Shown in pieces: positions 35,701 through 48,550 of a stretch of 64,000 nt of DNA. The DNA comes from Colius striatus. Lineage: Eukaryota > Chordata > Aves > Coliiformes > Coliidae. How positions within the stretch are numbered: the stretch's first letter is position 1; every line of letters starts with the position of its first letter. A program made the position numbers and the translations under genes. Location of the stretch: contig NC_084759.1 of NCBI RefSeq assembly GCF_028858725.1, positions 94,756,362 through 94,820,361 on the forward strand, given 5' to 3'. The notes under the pieces are model-generated. The model worked only from the letters and a program-made list of their open reading frames with translations, did no database searches and had not been told where the DNA came from.

Positions 35701-38700
35701 AGAACTGTAAGTAAGAAGAGGAGGTTACCGGTTCTGTGTTGTGATGGGGGAAGTGTTGATGAGTTAGGCTACTGTGGAAGCAGCCTGGCAACACTGGCCT
35801 TGCAATCTTGTAAAAACCCTTTATTTTTCAACAGCTGCCCAGCATTCTAGAGCCCTTATCACTAAAGCAAGGACTCAAAGGACTCTTGAAGGCTCTGAAA
35901 TGGGCCAAGGAGATAAGAAGTCTGCAGCTGAATAGCTGCTGCTGGTTGAGTTGCTTCTAGCAGCACAGTTCACAGTTTCTAAGAAATGCACCTTAGAATA
36001 GTCATCAGGTTTTGCAGCATACCTGACATGAAGTTGTACGTATGCTTAATCTTGTCCAGTGTTGTCAAACTGTTATATTGTTCTGGCATTAATTTGGGTT
36101 TGTGTTAGAGCATTGCTCCTTTGTCTGTTATGTTTCTTCTGTCCCTTCTGCAACTGTCAAGCATGGTCTTAAAGCTGGTGACAGTTCTGAGATCTGTGCA
36201 TGTTCAGTGGAAACAAAATTGAAATTGCCAGCTTCTTTCTTGGGAACATCTGAAGAGCTGCCTTGTGGATATGATAAATGGCAGCAAATTTTAATTTGCT
36301 AGCTGAAAATAGCACCTACTTTATTGCCTACTATAATAAACCTCTGACCCCATAGATGATGCAGACCTGAAGGTGTATGTGAAGCCTAAAAGATACACAG
36401 AATGTTTGCTAGTCAAAGTGAATTAGCCAGTATAGAATTACATGCAGCTGCTTAATTCTTATGCACTGCTGTGAGTCCATTTTCCCCCTCCATAATGCAG
36501 AGAATTTCAGGTGTTACAGAACACCACATCAGTTTTGAAGCTTTTATCTCTGAATATGTTTCTGAACTAGCCTTTTATTTAATAGCAGACTTTTGTTAAG
36601 GTAAGAATATTTTAGTGATTATTTTGTGGTAAATACCTGTTGAAGAACTTTGTGCAGGAAGTAGAAATACTAAACAGTCAAGCCCCATTGTAATTTGCAA
36701 TACAAGTGCAATGAAGAAGAATCTTGCATTATGTAGCAGGGACCAGAATTGATGCTGTTTAGAGAGGCCTTTGTTTTGTGAAACAGATAATGGCACCAGT
36801 GTCTATTTTTAGAGGGTGTGGTTCTTTCCCACAGTTAATCAAATATTACAAATATCTGTAGTAGACTGAGTAATGAAACAGAAGCATGTGATGCTTTAAA
36901 AAGTGAAGTCTACTATCACTTTTAAATAAATACATGTTTAAAAATCCTAGGTTAAAGGAGAACGGGGTGGAACGGTAAGAGCTAACTTCTGATCACTTGG
37001 TGATTGACTGCAAATTGGAAAGTAGAAGTTATTTAAACCTGTGCTGTCTTTGGTGCCTCCCTTTCCTAGACTAAATCTGGTTTTGACTCCTGCAGCTCAG
37101 TGTTTGTGACCTATAGTTTAACCATGATTACTAGAAGATCAGTTGCCCCATTGTCTTATCCTAAAAAATTCCCCAAGTGTAAGCATAAAGTGTGAGGTAA
37201 AGGATCCTGTGAAAGCCAAGTATCAGGACAGCAAAAGCCATCTGTGACACTTCAGTACTTCAGTGCTGCAATGCAGCACAGCCAGTTACAGATAAGCTAT
37301 CAATGGTTTGTGCTCATATAGTCCAAAAGCTGAGGTAGCGTCAGTGGGGAAGCCGAGGTGCCTTTTAAGCCCCTATGCACCAGGGCAGCTCTGTGGCAGC
37401 AGAGCTTGCCAATTCCTCAGTGCCACCAACAGCACAGTACTGGGAACAGTTAGGCTGAGTTGTGGTGTTAGCTTGGAAGGAAGGTCAGACACACTTTTTC
37501 AGAACAATTGGACATACCCTGTAGGAGTAGAAGCTAGGAAGATTGAGAAGTTAGCTATGTGAGAAACCAAAGGGTTTTAGGGGGAGATAGTAGTTGGGTC
37601 TATAACTAAAAAGTAAAATAAAGACCCTAAGAAAATAGGGTGCTGAAAAGTCTCAATATGGTTTTGAAGGGAATTTTTTTAATAGACTGGATGTTTGCTA
37701 CTGAACATACAGATCTGATTTCATAGTATATTGGAGCTTCATCCGTGTCAATCAGAAAAGGAATTACTATAATTGTTTCACCCTGCAGTTGTGTTTAATT
37801 ACAGATTAAACTATGTGCAGTAGAGCAATTGAAAAGAGCATTGTTCCCAATTCAGCAGCGTAGAGTGGTTTGGTTGGGTTTTTCCTCTTGCCTATGAGGA
37901 AGTTTTTGTTACTGCAAGCTGATTTATCCTTAATGTAACCATGAGTTTCTGAGCCTCAAAACAGGCACCTGACTTTCTGGTAACTGACAATGTACTTCTC
38001 TTGTAAATTCACAGGACCAGGGTTAAGGGAACGGCTGGTAAAATTATTTTTGGTTTTTTTGCCACCTCTTTTTTTCTAACACAATCTTTTAATGTATTTG
38101 CACATTATTGTTTAATCTCTCTTCCCCTTCTTTCCCACCTCCCTCCCTTCTTGCCTAAGTATCACTTTTTTTCTGACTGTTCTGGTTACTGCTTTGCATT
38201 GTATATTGTCTTATTTGAAGACTGTGTAATTCTTTCCCATTTAAATCTACAAAAACCTTGTTGTAACATTTAGCTTGCACAATGTAGAACTGGAAATGCT
38301 TGTTGTAAGCTCTTTTTTTTTTTTTTTCTCCTCTGCTTGGCAGGTTTGAAATGTCAGCTAAAGTTTTCTCTGTTGGCTTTAGAAACAACAAAGGTAATGC
38401 TTTCCTTAGATGCTGTCAGGATCAAGTGATTTGAAAAGTGACCAGTCTGTGGTGGTTAAAAATACAGTTTTTATGAAACTGTGACTCCTAAAAGAGTATC
38501 TGTTAATCATCCACAAATTGTTTTTATGAAAAAGACTTGAGCACATCAGTGTATTTTCCTCACAGGCAAACTTGTGTAAATCTCCAAGCTTTTTACAGAA
38601 GTAGTCGAATCAAAACGCAGTTCATCTGGAAAACATGATAAGCCTTAACTGCTCACATGGGAAAGTTGTCTTTATTTCTTTATTTACTTAAAGGCTAACT

Positions 38701-40075
38701 ATACAATAGTAGTCTTCCTTTGACTATTGTTGCAGTAACTTAATGAAGTTCCTTAGAAATACCTTGGAGAGTGGCATTAATAGCAAACAAGACCAGCTGT
38801 CTGCCTTTCTTCCTTGGCCAGAGAAACGCTTCATGATTGTATTTTCCAAAACAGGGTTTGAAAGACTATGAGAACAAGTAAAAAAGAAATGTTAAGGCAC
38901 TAGGGAAACCTGAGAAATTACATCCATGTTTAATATTGCACTGAAAATTCTATATTATTTAACCTTCATTGGGAAATGGGAACAATTTTGTAACACTGGA
39001 AACCTGTTTTGATAGTACTGTATTACTGATATATGTGATAAACTGTGTTTATAAAACTGGTAAAAAAAAAATAGAGCATAGTGTAAAGGCTTTTAAGTAA
39101 TTTCAAGTAGGGGCTTAACAGAAGCCCATCAGAACTTGCCTGAAGGAAGGACTGTAAAGATCTCATTAAAATTAAATTTCAAAGTCTACTCAAGCCATGA
39201 GAAATGTGAGCGGTGCTTTGTCAGACTGTCTGGGAAGGGAGGCATTGGGTAATCAATTGCCCTCTAAGCAAGAAAGAATGATGAGAGACATCAACCTGTT
39301 ACCCTTTGAATTGTACAGAGGCAGCAACTCAGATATAAATAATGTGAAATGATGTTATATGTAGTTTCACTATACCCAGAGCATATCTGCATACGAAACA
39401 AAATTAAGTTCTCTTATATTTCTTAATGAAAACGGGAGGAGATGAGGGTCCTGGGAACTACTTTGAAGACTCATTTGTATGAGTAGTACCCTCCTGACTC
39501 AGGCTTGATCAGACAGTGGGTAAACCAGAACTTTGATCAAGTACTAAAGTCAGCCTCTCTGGTGTACGCAGTGATCAGTTGACACCAGAAGGGATTTAAG
39601 AAACCAGCTGGGCAAGTAGTTTCAGGAAACCTGTAATTATTTCACAGTTCCTCTATGTAAACAAACTCTTTGTAGTGTTCTAGCTTCTAGGAAAAGAAAA
39701 AAAACCAAACTTTTAATAGAATATGCAAGTATTCAGAGAATCTCTGTCTAAATTTCTTTTAAAAAATTAAAATAATGCTGTTTCCTAGGGCATCTTAGTC
39801 TGGAGTTCTAGTAAATGGGGAGACATAGGAAAATATACTTGGAAGGGGGAAGATTTTTGGAGAGAAACAAGCATTGCAAATAAGCAATAGGCCTTTTAAT
39901 TTTTTTTTAAACAAAATCAAATTACGCACCCTTTTACTGCCATCCCCAATCTACCCTCTCTTCCAAATTCTCAAGACTCCTGTGTCCAAGAATTTGGCAG
40001 AGAAAGTTGCCTCAGAGATGCTTCTCCTAAGAGACTGAAGAAATTTCTTGCCATGTGGAACATAATTTTCACCCA

Positions 40076-40106
40076 AATCTTGAATCAGGTGAATCTTGAA
40101 TCAGGC
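40076..40106. repeat. Two-copy 16-base tandem duplication
   Basis: AATCTTGAATCAGG(T/C)TG-type units occur twice in a row within the RCAN1 intron. Confidence 0.7.
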
Positions 40107-43100
40107 TGATGTTCAGAGCTACCACCCTCTTTGAAGAAGAAAGAATTGTTTAGGAAATTCTGCTCGTGAGTGTGTCTGTAGATTTGGGACTCAGATGTAT
40201 ATACCTGACTGTTCATTTTCTCTTCCCACCTACACACAGATAGAGGATAAATGTCCTGTTATTACACAGGAGCCTTTTCTGGGTTAATGAAAGGGCATTA
40301 GATCTGCTGACAGCTCTGCTCTCTTGAAGCCTGCTTCTTGCAGGAACTGTTTGTATTTTCACTGGAGCCTCTGCCTGTCAAGGTTGCCATAAAGTTAAAT
40401 TGTTGTAACATGTCCTCATAGTCTTGCATTAAACAGGTGATTTTGTACTTATTGATGGTTTCATCGGAGTTTATATACCATTTTGGCAGCAACATCTAAT
40501 CAGTGGTAAATCCCTTCTAAGAGGAGCTTACAGATAAGGACTTGATCCTCCTTTCATTTAGGAAAGTGGCAATGTTAAGGCATTAACTAACTGGAAACAG
40601 AATCAAGACATAAAAGAGTGATGTCAGGATCAGGATGAGCAAGAGAGGATAAAATGGACTATTAAAAGATGTACTAAGTCGAGTTACATGTTGAAGTAGA
40701 ACTGTGTGTAAACCTGGAGTAACTTGTTTAGGAAAACAAGTGTCTGCATATTTACCATGATGGTAGTTATTCTGGGTGTAGGAGTACTTGAGTTAACAAA
40801 ATCATATTTACTAGAATTAAATCAATAATACATGTTGTTTGCTTTTAAAGAGAGAGTCTCAAAGATTCACAATTATAAACTAGACAATGAGAATATACTG
40901 TTTTACATACTGTGCAGACTTTGTGAAACGTTTTCCAGGAAAGTTGAGTGCAGCCATGAATCACTTATGGAAAACCCAGTGGAATGAATTAGTCAAAGAA
41001 ATATTTGAGTGACCACCCTTTGCCTTCTGCTACCAGGAAATAGTGCAGCTTTCCATGATTTTATACAAATCATGTGGCATAAATAAGAAAAGCTATACTT
41101 AGAATAGCAAGCAATTAGGGTTGCTGCTCTTTGACTTTCTCATAGCTTTCTAAAAAAAATATTGAAATTTCATATCAGACAAAAGGTTTGGATATGGGGG
41201 GGAAAATCTCCCAGGTTTTTATGATGCTCAGTAAATTTCTCTACTTTCTTCCCTGAACTTGACTCCTTTACCTGTGTTTTCCTGATTGTGTAATTTAAAA
41301 GGTGGGAGAGCAGTTTCACTCCCTTTTCTGAAAATGTTATTTATCTTTCCTTTGACTGTCAGCTTTTTATATTCAGTGTACCAACTAAGCAAAGTCAAAG
41401 ACTGCCCAACTGAAATAACTTAGCTATAGAAATAAAGGCTTCTGCATTGGTACTCCACAAGTCATGTATTTGGTAATGGATGTACACTGCAGTATTGGTT
41501 ACTATTTTTCAGAGAACTGATGGAAAATGATATCCTCATTTGTAACAAATTGGCCAGATACTGCTTTACTGGATTGTAATCAATTTTTTTTTTTTTTCAT
41601 GTTACCAGTGTAATTATCAGCTGAGTTTTAGAGGCTGTTGTATTTCACATATACAGATGTGTTGAAGTATGTGAACTTTCTCTTTTTCTTTGCACTGGCA
41701 AGTGTTATCTGAACAATGTTGCTGATTATGGCATCATAGAACTGATAAAAAAGCATATCAGAAATAACAGAAGAAAATGTGTGGGAGTTCAGCTTTCAGT
41801 CTTCCTTGGAGTAAATCCTGGAGCAGTTTTTGTGACATGGGTTGTTCATCTAAAAGTCTAGGGTCGCTGTTGGTTTTTGAAAGGGAGTCGTTTGGACTTC
41901 TGACATACTTTCATAGATACAAAGTTGTGAGTATTGAATGACCGTCAAGTTTTTGCTGCTTCCCCTTACATGATGAGAGCTGGTTCTGCTAAAGGGGATT
42001 GCATCCAAGTTCTTTTAGGGGACTGCGTAGGAAGTTGTTTTGTGTTTTGGTTTTTTATTTGCTTGGTATGTGGGTAGTTTTTATTGTGTTTTTTGTGATG
42101 TGGATGGTTTCTTTGTAGGCAACAGTGGTACATGGATATATATATACTCTTTATTAGATCAGTTAGGTCAAGTGGAGTAAGTGGAATATTTTGTTATTTA
42201 GTAAGTGAAATCTGCTGTGTTCACTTTTTATGTTCAGCTGTAATGAATGGTGCCTTAACTTACTGCGGCATTGTAAAGGAATGGCACTTAGGCAACTCTG
42301 ATTTTGAATTTCTTTGGAAAGTGGATGAATGCCTCACTTTTAGTTACATACATCTGAAGAGATGTAAGAAAGAGTTTTTAAAAGTTAATTCTTAATGGCT
42401 AAGAAAATGCCACTGAGCTGAATACTGTCCTACTCTGCTCCCTGTACAGAAGCAACCCTGAGCCCATAACTACACTTCTCCGTCCCTTTGGATTCTTCTT
42501 TTTTTCTCCTCAGTTTTTGTCCACTTTACTGTGTCCCAGATGGTCACACATAACTTTCTGTCACTTCTAGCATTTGCATTCTCATTCTTAAAACCAAAAG
42601 TGTGCATACTGTGCCAAATGTACTTCTCAGATTTGTATTGCTTACTTAGTGTGTATGTCAGCCTTAGGAGGTGGTTAGGTGTGATCCTTCTAAATTATCC
42701 TTAATTCTCACTCATCCTAGAAAACCCAGACAATTTTTTTTTCCTAAGGAACTTCAGTGATTTTTATGTTTAAAGTGTTATTACACTGTGTAGATTGAGT
42801 CCCTAACACTTGCAAATTTATTTCTACACTAAGCATATTTCACAGATCATGGAACCTAATCTTTGCATTTATGTCCTTGGCCATCACCTTCTACCAAGTT
42901 CTGAATTCTCCCTCCTTTACATCCTGTGGCATACACTGCTTCTTGTTCTAGCTTGTCTAGAGGCCCACATGAGCTGCCTGTCAGGCTTCTGCCAAGCAAA
43001 ATCGCTGACAACTGAGTTTTGCCTGCTTCTTTCTTGGTCTTCCTACTCTGCCCAGTCCCTGATGTTTTCATGCAAACATCAGAAATTAAGTTTTTTATCA

Positions 43101-46100
43101 CAAATGTTGTCCCTTTATCCCAGTATCATACTTGACTGAAACTTGCTAAGAGGCTCAAGACTGTCCATTTTTTCCCTGCTGTCTGGTGACTTTCAGAAAA
43201 CTTTCCCTATCAGTTTAAGGGACATTATCTTCTGTGGATTTATACTTGTATGAAGGAGCTCTTTCAAAGTAAAACACTACCTTTTTTTTTTTTTCTCTAG
43301 ATTGTTCTTGAAAGGACTAAGTAATGTCCTGAGGAGATTATCCCTGAACAATGTCTGAATATAGAGTTACAGGGTCTTAGTAATCCCCTAAGTAAACGTA
43401 GAGGACCCTTTAATATGCTATTTGTTAATGGCTGTTTTCTGCTCTCCAGGTAGGAACAAACTTGATGAGCTTCCTAACACACTTCCTAGTTATACATCAG
43501 TCATAAATATTCATATTCTTGTATTTTCCAAAGAGACACCAGCTACTCTAGATTGCATGGTTTGTAGCTCCCAAGTGCAGGATGATTTTGAGGTATAGAT
43601 GACTGGGAAAGAATTGTAGTGCTGATTAGGCTTTCAGGTGGAATTAGGTGAATTGGTGGTAACTGTCAAGGTTGCTCAGTTCAAGTTGACAGCTTTGTTT
43701 CAAAATGTCATTTGAACAAAGTAGAGAGTTTTCTTGGAGACTTTTCTGTAGAGGTCTCTTTTTAACTCAGTAAGCTTATTCCTGATCAATTTAAGATGCT
43801 AGTTTGCACAGATGTTAAGAGTAGTTGAATAGCTTCTGTTTGTATAATCAATCAATACGGACTGACAGAATATGTGTTTTACTTGTTAAACGAGTTAAAC
43901 TTTGTTAAACAGAAGTTGATTATGCCTTCTAAAATGCTGTCAGTGTGTAAAATCGTAAGAGACATGTTTTAAAATAAATCCATTACTCTATTTAGCCACT
44001 GTGATTTTGCAGACTTTTGGATGCTCGTTTTTAGCACTTAGTAGCCATTTTTCCAGGTGGAATGGCGGTTTTAATTATAATAGAAAAATAGTTGACAGTA
44101 AATATACTATATGAAACTGTTTATTTCCTTCTGGAATACTTTAATGAGGGCAAAATTACAATTTATTTGCTATATATCATTTGAGTCAATTCCTTGCAGG
44201 AGTGGAAACATGTTGAAAAAGGTCTTTAATTTTAGGAATATAATTGCCATATTAAAACTTTTCTAAATCGGTCTAGTTGGTTACTCAAATATTCTGTAGT
44301 GGAATTTCCAAATTACCATTTTTATGTTACCAGTCAGTGAAGAGGAATTTAGTGTTTAATGCTTGGAAATGGAAGTGTAAGTCATGGATTTTTCCAAGGA
44401 AGGAATAAGTACACTGCAGGTATTTATTTTTCAGATGGTTGTCTGGAAAACGGTCACACACTGAATCTGTAAATAGCTCTTCTGTGATAGAGCACAGCTT
44501 TTTATATTCTGTTTGAACATATGTAGGCTACATAATGAAAGCATGACAACAGCTCGTATATTTTAAGCTCCTATTAAAAAGAAATCTTGTATGAGTCTAT
44601 TCAGTAAAAACAACTACTTTCCTTCTTGGCAGTGCTTTTGGAATCTATGTTTAAAAAAAATAATCAGTGGGTTATTTGAATCTTTTTTTAATCCCTCAGT
44701 GGAGTAACTGTGGAGTGGATAGCTTCTGTGTGCAGAGAAATGGCTGAATTCAGCACTTGGCTTCGTAGAAACGTTGCTGACGTCCATAGGTGATGCACAC
44801 TTCTGTGGTCAAAACCCTGAATCCCTTGGCATTGTGGCTTTCTGCCGAAAGGACATAAGGCTTCAGGGTACAGTCTCTAGTTTCAGACTTCAAATAAATG
44901 TTTATAATTGCATTAAGAACTAATTTGAGTAGAATTTATTCTTTTCAAATAATAGCAGGTATGCTTCTGAAAGGGTTTCTTTTTTCCTTCTGTCATATGG
45001 AAAGCTGTTGAATTATGGTCAAGACAATGAGTAAGTTACCTGGCATTCATTGGAGGAAGCCTGGGTTGTGAGGTCTTTAATAGGTAAAAATTTTAAGTGA
45101 AAGAAAAAGAAATAAGTTTGGAACTTTAAGGAATTATTGGTTAAATGGTGAATAAAATTGTCTCTCACATTTTGGAACTTCCAAGAGGATTGACTGATTA
45201 ACTATTCCAAACCATACTCCAGAATTTTATTCAAAGTGCTTCAGAGTTTCTGTAAAGCAATCGGACTGTAGGCAAGCCCATATGCTACTTCAGCAAATGT
45301 CATCAAAGAGTAATAATAGCTCTTGAAGGTTTTGAATCAGCTGTACTCCATCTGTGAGGGGGAGTAGTCCACAGAATGACACCTATGTATTATCTTTGGG
45401 TGTAAGACTATACCCAAACTCTCAAAAGTCTACCCAGAGTAATGTTGAGAAACAGCTTGTGGGAGGAGGAACCACCAAGACTTAAGGTTCAAATAAAGGT
45501 ACCACCTTACTACCTTTACTGGAGAAGTAAATAAAGTGTTTATTGCAGTGGTAGCCAAGCTGCCTTTTTAACTTTCATTAGCCTTGAGAAGTGTGCATCT
45601 GTTCTGGAAAAACTCCAGACTGCAGAATTTAAAGACCTTCCAACAGGAAAATACAGGTGGAAAGGAGTGTATACTGCTGTATCCTTCCCTACTTAATACT
45701 GTTTTATGTAACTTGAACTGATTTGATTTCCCAAAATCCCAAATGTGGTGATGATTGCAGCTAAAAACCTCTGGTTCTGTTTGAGTAGAATCAGATAGGA
45801 ATGACCGGAGTTTCGTTTCTACCATCAGAAGTCACTTGTTTTGAAACTTTCGCTTAATGTGTTACAGACATGTCATGTTGCAAAGCACTCTGTAGAGCCA
45901 AGGAGTAGAAGTAATCATGCAAGTCATACCAAAACACAGATTGATGACAGCCTCCAAAATCATCGGTAGAAATGACAGCTTCAGAGTTTTCTTACATTAA
46001 AGAACTTTGTAACTACTTGTCTAACCAGTTGATCTAAAATACCCATCAGAGATCTTTAATTTTAGGTCTGGAAACCACTAAAATACTATCTGACTGTTTT

Positions 46101-47060
46101 GAAACATTAAAAAGCAAAACCTTCTGTTTCTCAAAGAAAAAGTAGTTAGGCTTCTTAAATTGATTTATCTGAAGGTTTAATATGTAGTAATTCATGCTTT
46201 ATAATGGTAACTCTTGATTTAGATGTTGAGTAGGGAATAAAGATAAGCTGACACAGATTCATTCGTTCTGCTGCTTCTCCTCTGTACTGACCTTTTATCA
46301 TTATCTCCTTCATTACCTAGAATGTACAAAGTGAGATAAAAATATCTTGACTTCTTGTGGTATTTTTTCAGAAAAGTTTCAATGGATGTGGAAGCAGATT
46401 GAACCAAAAAATGCTACCTGCCTTTTCATCCTGCTGTGATGATCACTGTGTGTTTCATAAAAACAAGAGATCTGGACAGATATCTTTTTTTTTTTTCAAG
46501 CCATTTTAAAAAGATTACATCAAGCTTTTTAAAAGACTTTTACCGTAACTAGCCTATTGTTAAAAATGTATGTTTTTTAAAGACTCTGATTTTGTAACGT
46601 GTCTTCATCACTATACTTATACGTATATAGATCAAAACAGATCACAGTTTATTGTCTTGGGTTTCTTATAAGTCAAATTTAGGTTCAGTGTTCTGTTAGT
46701 GTTTTTCATTTATGTTATGGATGCTGTTTCTTGCTCCAGTGTGTAAGGCAAGAATTTTGAAAGTCTCTGCTTGGCATCGGAACATTTAGATATAGGGGTG
46801 CTTTGACCACACTAGCTTCAATTTGATAGGGTTTGAATAAAATAGTCTCAGCTGTAGGTCTGGGTTGTGACACAGTACTGGATTGCTTACTGCAGTCTTT
46901 TTCCCCAAATGTCTCTGGTGGTAAGGGGGAATGTGGTTTCTGTGTCTTTCACTGTGCATCCTTTCTCATGATATGATTGTTATTATGCAAAAAACTTCCA
47001 TTCCTCATCACTTCTTGTTTCAGTTGCTGAAGATAGTTCTACACTGTCTACACTGTCATT

Positions 47061-47153
47061 TAAATATATCTAAGTCCACACTAAATGCCCATTTCATAGA
47101 ATCGTAGAATGGTAGGGATTGGAAGGGACTTTTAGAGATCATCTAGTCCAACC
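47061..47153 (+). repeat. Left arm of a ~92-base inverted repeat
   Basis: This arm is close to the reverse complement of 48458-48550, with about eight or nine mismatches and one single-base gap. It comprises about 33 bases of non-CR1 flank (including CTAAGTCCACACTAAATGC) followed by the reversed CR1 tail. The shared flank shows the two arms are one duplicated unit, not two independent CR1 insertions. Confidence 0.85.
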
Positions 47154-47335
47154 CCCCTGCAGAAGCAGGTTCACTTAGATCAGGTCGCATAGGAACATGT
47201 CCAGGTGGGTCTTGAAGACCTCCAAGGAAGACTCCACAACCCTCTGGGCAGCGTGTGCCAGGGCTCCATCATCCTCACAGTGAAATAGTTTTTTATGTTT
47301 AAGTGGAACTTGTTGTGTTCTAGCTTCTCCCTGTT
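47096..47335 (-). mobile_element. CR1 LINE 5'-truncated copy
   Basis: On the plus strand it starts ATAGAATCGTAGAATGGTAG and continues through AGATCATCTAGTCCAACC, CAGGTGGGTCTTGAAGACCT and CACAGTGAAATAGTTTTTTA. It is a minus-strand CR1 3' end of about 240 bases. Its tail lies inside the left arm of the inverted repeat. Confidence 0.92.
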
Positions 47336-48457
47336 CAGTCTTCAAACATGGTATCTTTCAGATATTACTGTACAAACCCAGCACCAACATTTCCTCAGTG
47401 CCCCTTAGCTTATGCTAATGCATGGGCGATGTGCAGTGGCAGCATCAGAGTACAGTGCTCCAGCTGTGTTAAGAGTCAGAATATGTGTGACGTGCTTAAA
47501 GAATGCATGATTCCAACTCGAAGCATGTGCCCTATCCCCTGGACCTCTCCCTCTGCTGAGTCTAACTTATAAATAACTTTACAGCTGTTCCCTTTTTACT
47601 AAACAAACTGTTCTTCATCTTCAAAAGGTGCCCCCTCACTCAAAATAATTATCTGAAGGGTTATTTTTGTTTTATTAATTGATGTGTATAGCATATCCTT
47701 TCTTTCTTAAACTATTTCATCTTGCAAATCCACCTATCTGTTAATTACTGTCTGGATTTTTTCCCACGCTGGTGTTCAAATAAATAACCTTGGAAAGGTC
47801 AGAGCGCTGATGATTTTTCCTAGTTATAGTGGTAGGAAGAATACCTCATACTTCCTTTATTTCATAGTTACATAGTGCTTACGAGATATTACTTTATATC
47901 TTGGGGGGTGCAGAAACATTTTTATAACAAATAACTTCCTTCAATTCTGCTGTAAATAGTTTACAGATGCTTCTTCTATAGTATGCAAAAATGACCTATT
48001 AACACATTTTGGTTTAAAAGCCCTTGTTCTTTTTTAGTTCATTATAAATAGAGATGATCTTTGGAGAATTTTCCCGTCTTTCTCCTTTTTTAATCTTCAC
48101 TCCGAGGAAAGGATTTATATAGATATCTATATTTATAGAAGCCTTCGCCAAGTTTAAGTTGGAAGAGTTGTTTAAGGATTTCCTGCCCTTCCCTTTCCAT
48201 AGTTAGCCTTTTCTAGTGTGGCTTGTGCACCACTTCCATGGCGAGTTATAGACTGTGCTATTGTCCTCTCCACGTTTTCTTTCCCCTTCCCGCCTTAAAT
48301 AGAAATAAATAATCAGCACTGCAACTGCATCCAGCCATGGAAATGATCTTGTTTGCATCTGTCTTGTTTAAAGATAATCGTCTTGGTCTTTGGCTTTTTA
48401 TTTTGTGGATTTTTTTTTTCTTTCAGCTCCTGTTCCCATCATGTAATGGATTGACTA

Positions 48458-48521
48458 TGGTTGGACTAGATGATCTCTAAAGGTCCCTTCCAACCCTACC
48501 ATTCTATGATTCTACGAAATG
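48458..48521 (+). mobile_element. CR1 LINE 3'-tip fragment
   Basis: Only the last 64 bases of CR1 are present. The break at its left edge coincides with the inner end of the inverted repeat, which suggests it arrived as part of the duplicated arm and not by its own retrotransposition. Confidence 0.85.
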
Positions 48522-48550
48522 AGCATTTAGTGTGAACTTAGATATATATG
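48458..48550 (-). repeat. Right arm of a ~92-base inverted repeat
   Basis: This is the partner of 47061-47153, separated by about 1.3 kb. It contains a 64-base CR1 tail (48458-48521, plus orientation: GGTTGGACTAGATGATCTCT to TTCTATGATTCTACGAAATG) and then ATTTAGTGTGAACTTAGATA, the mirror of the left arm's outer flank. Confidence 0.85.

Noticed and set aside
42810..43139. A 109-codon plus-strand frame with hydrophobic stretches
   Set aside because: The T-rich strand gives Leu/Phe/Ser-rich frames by default. No signal peptide architecture or homologue is recognised.
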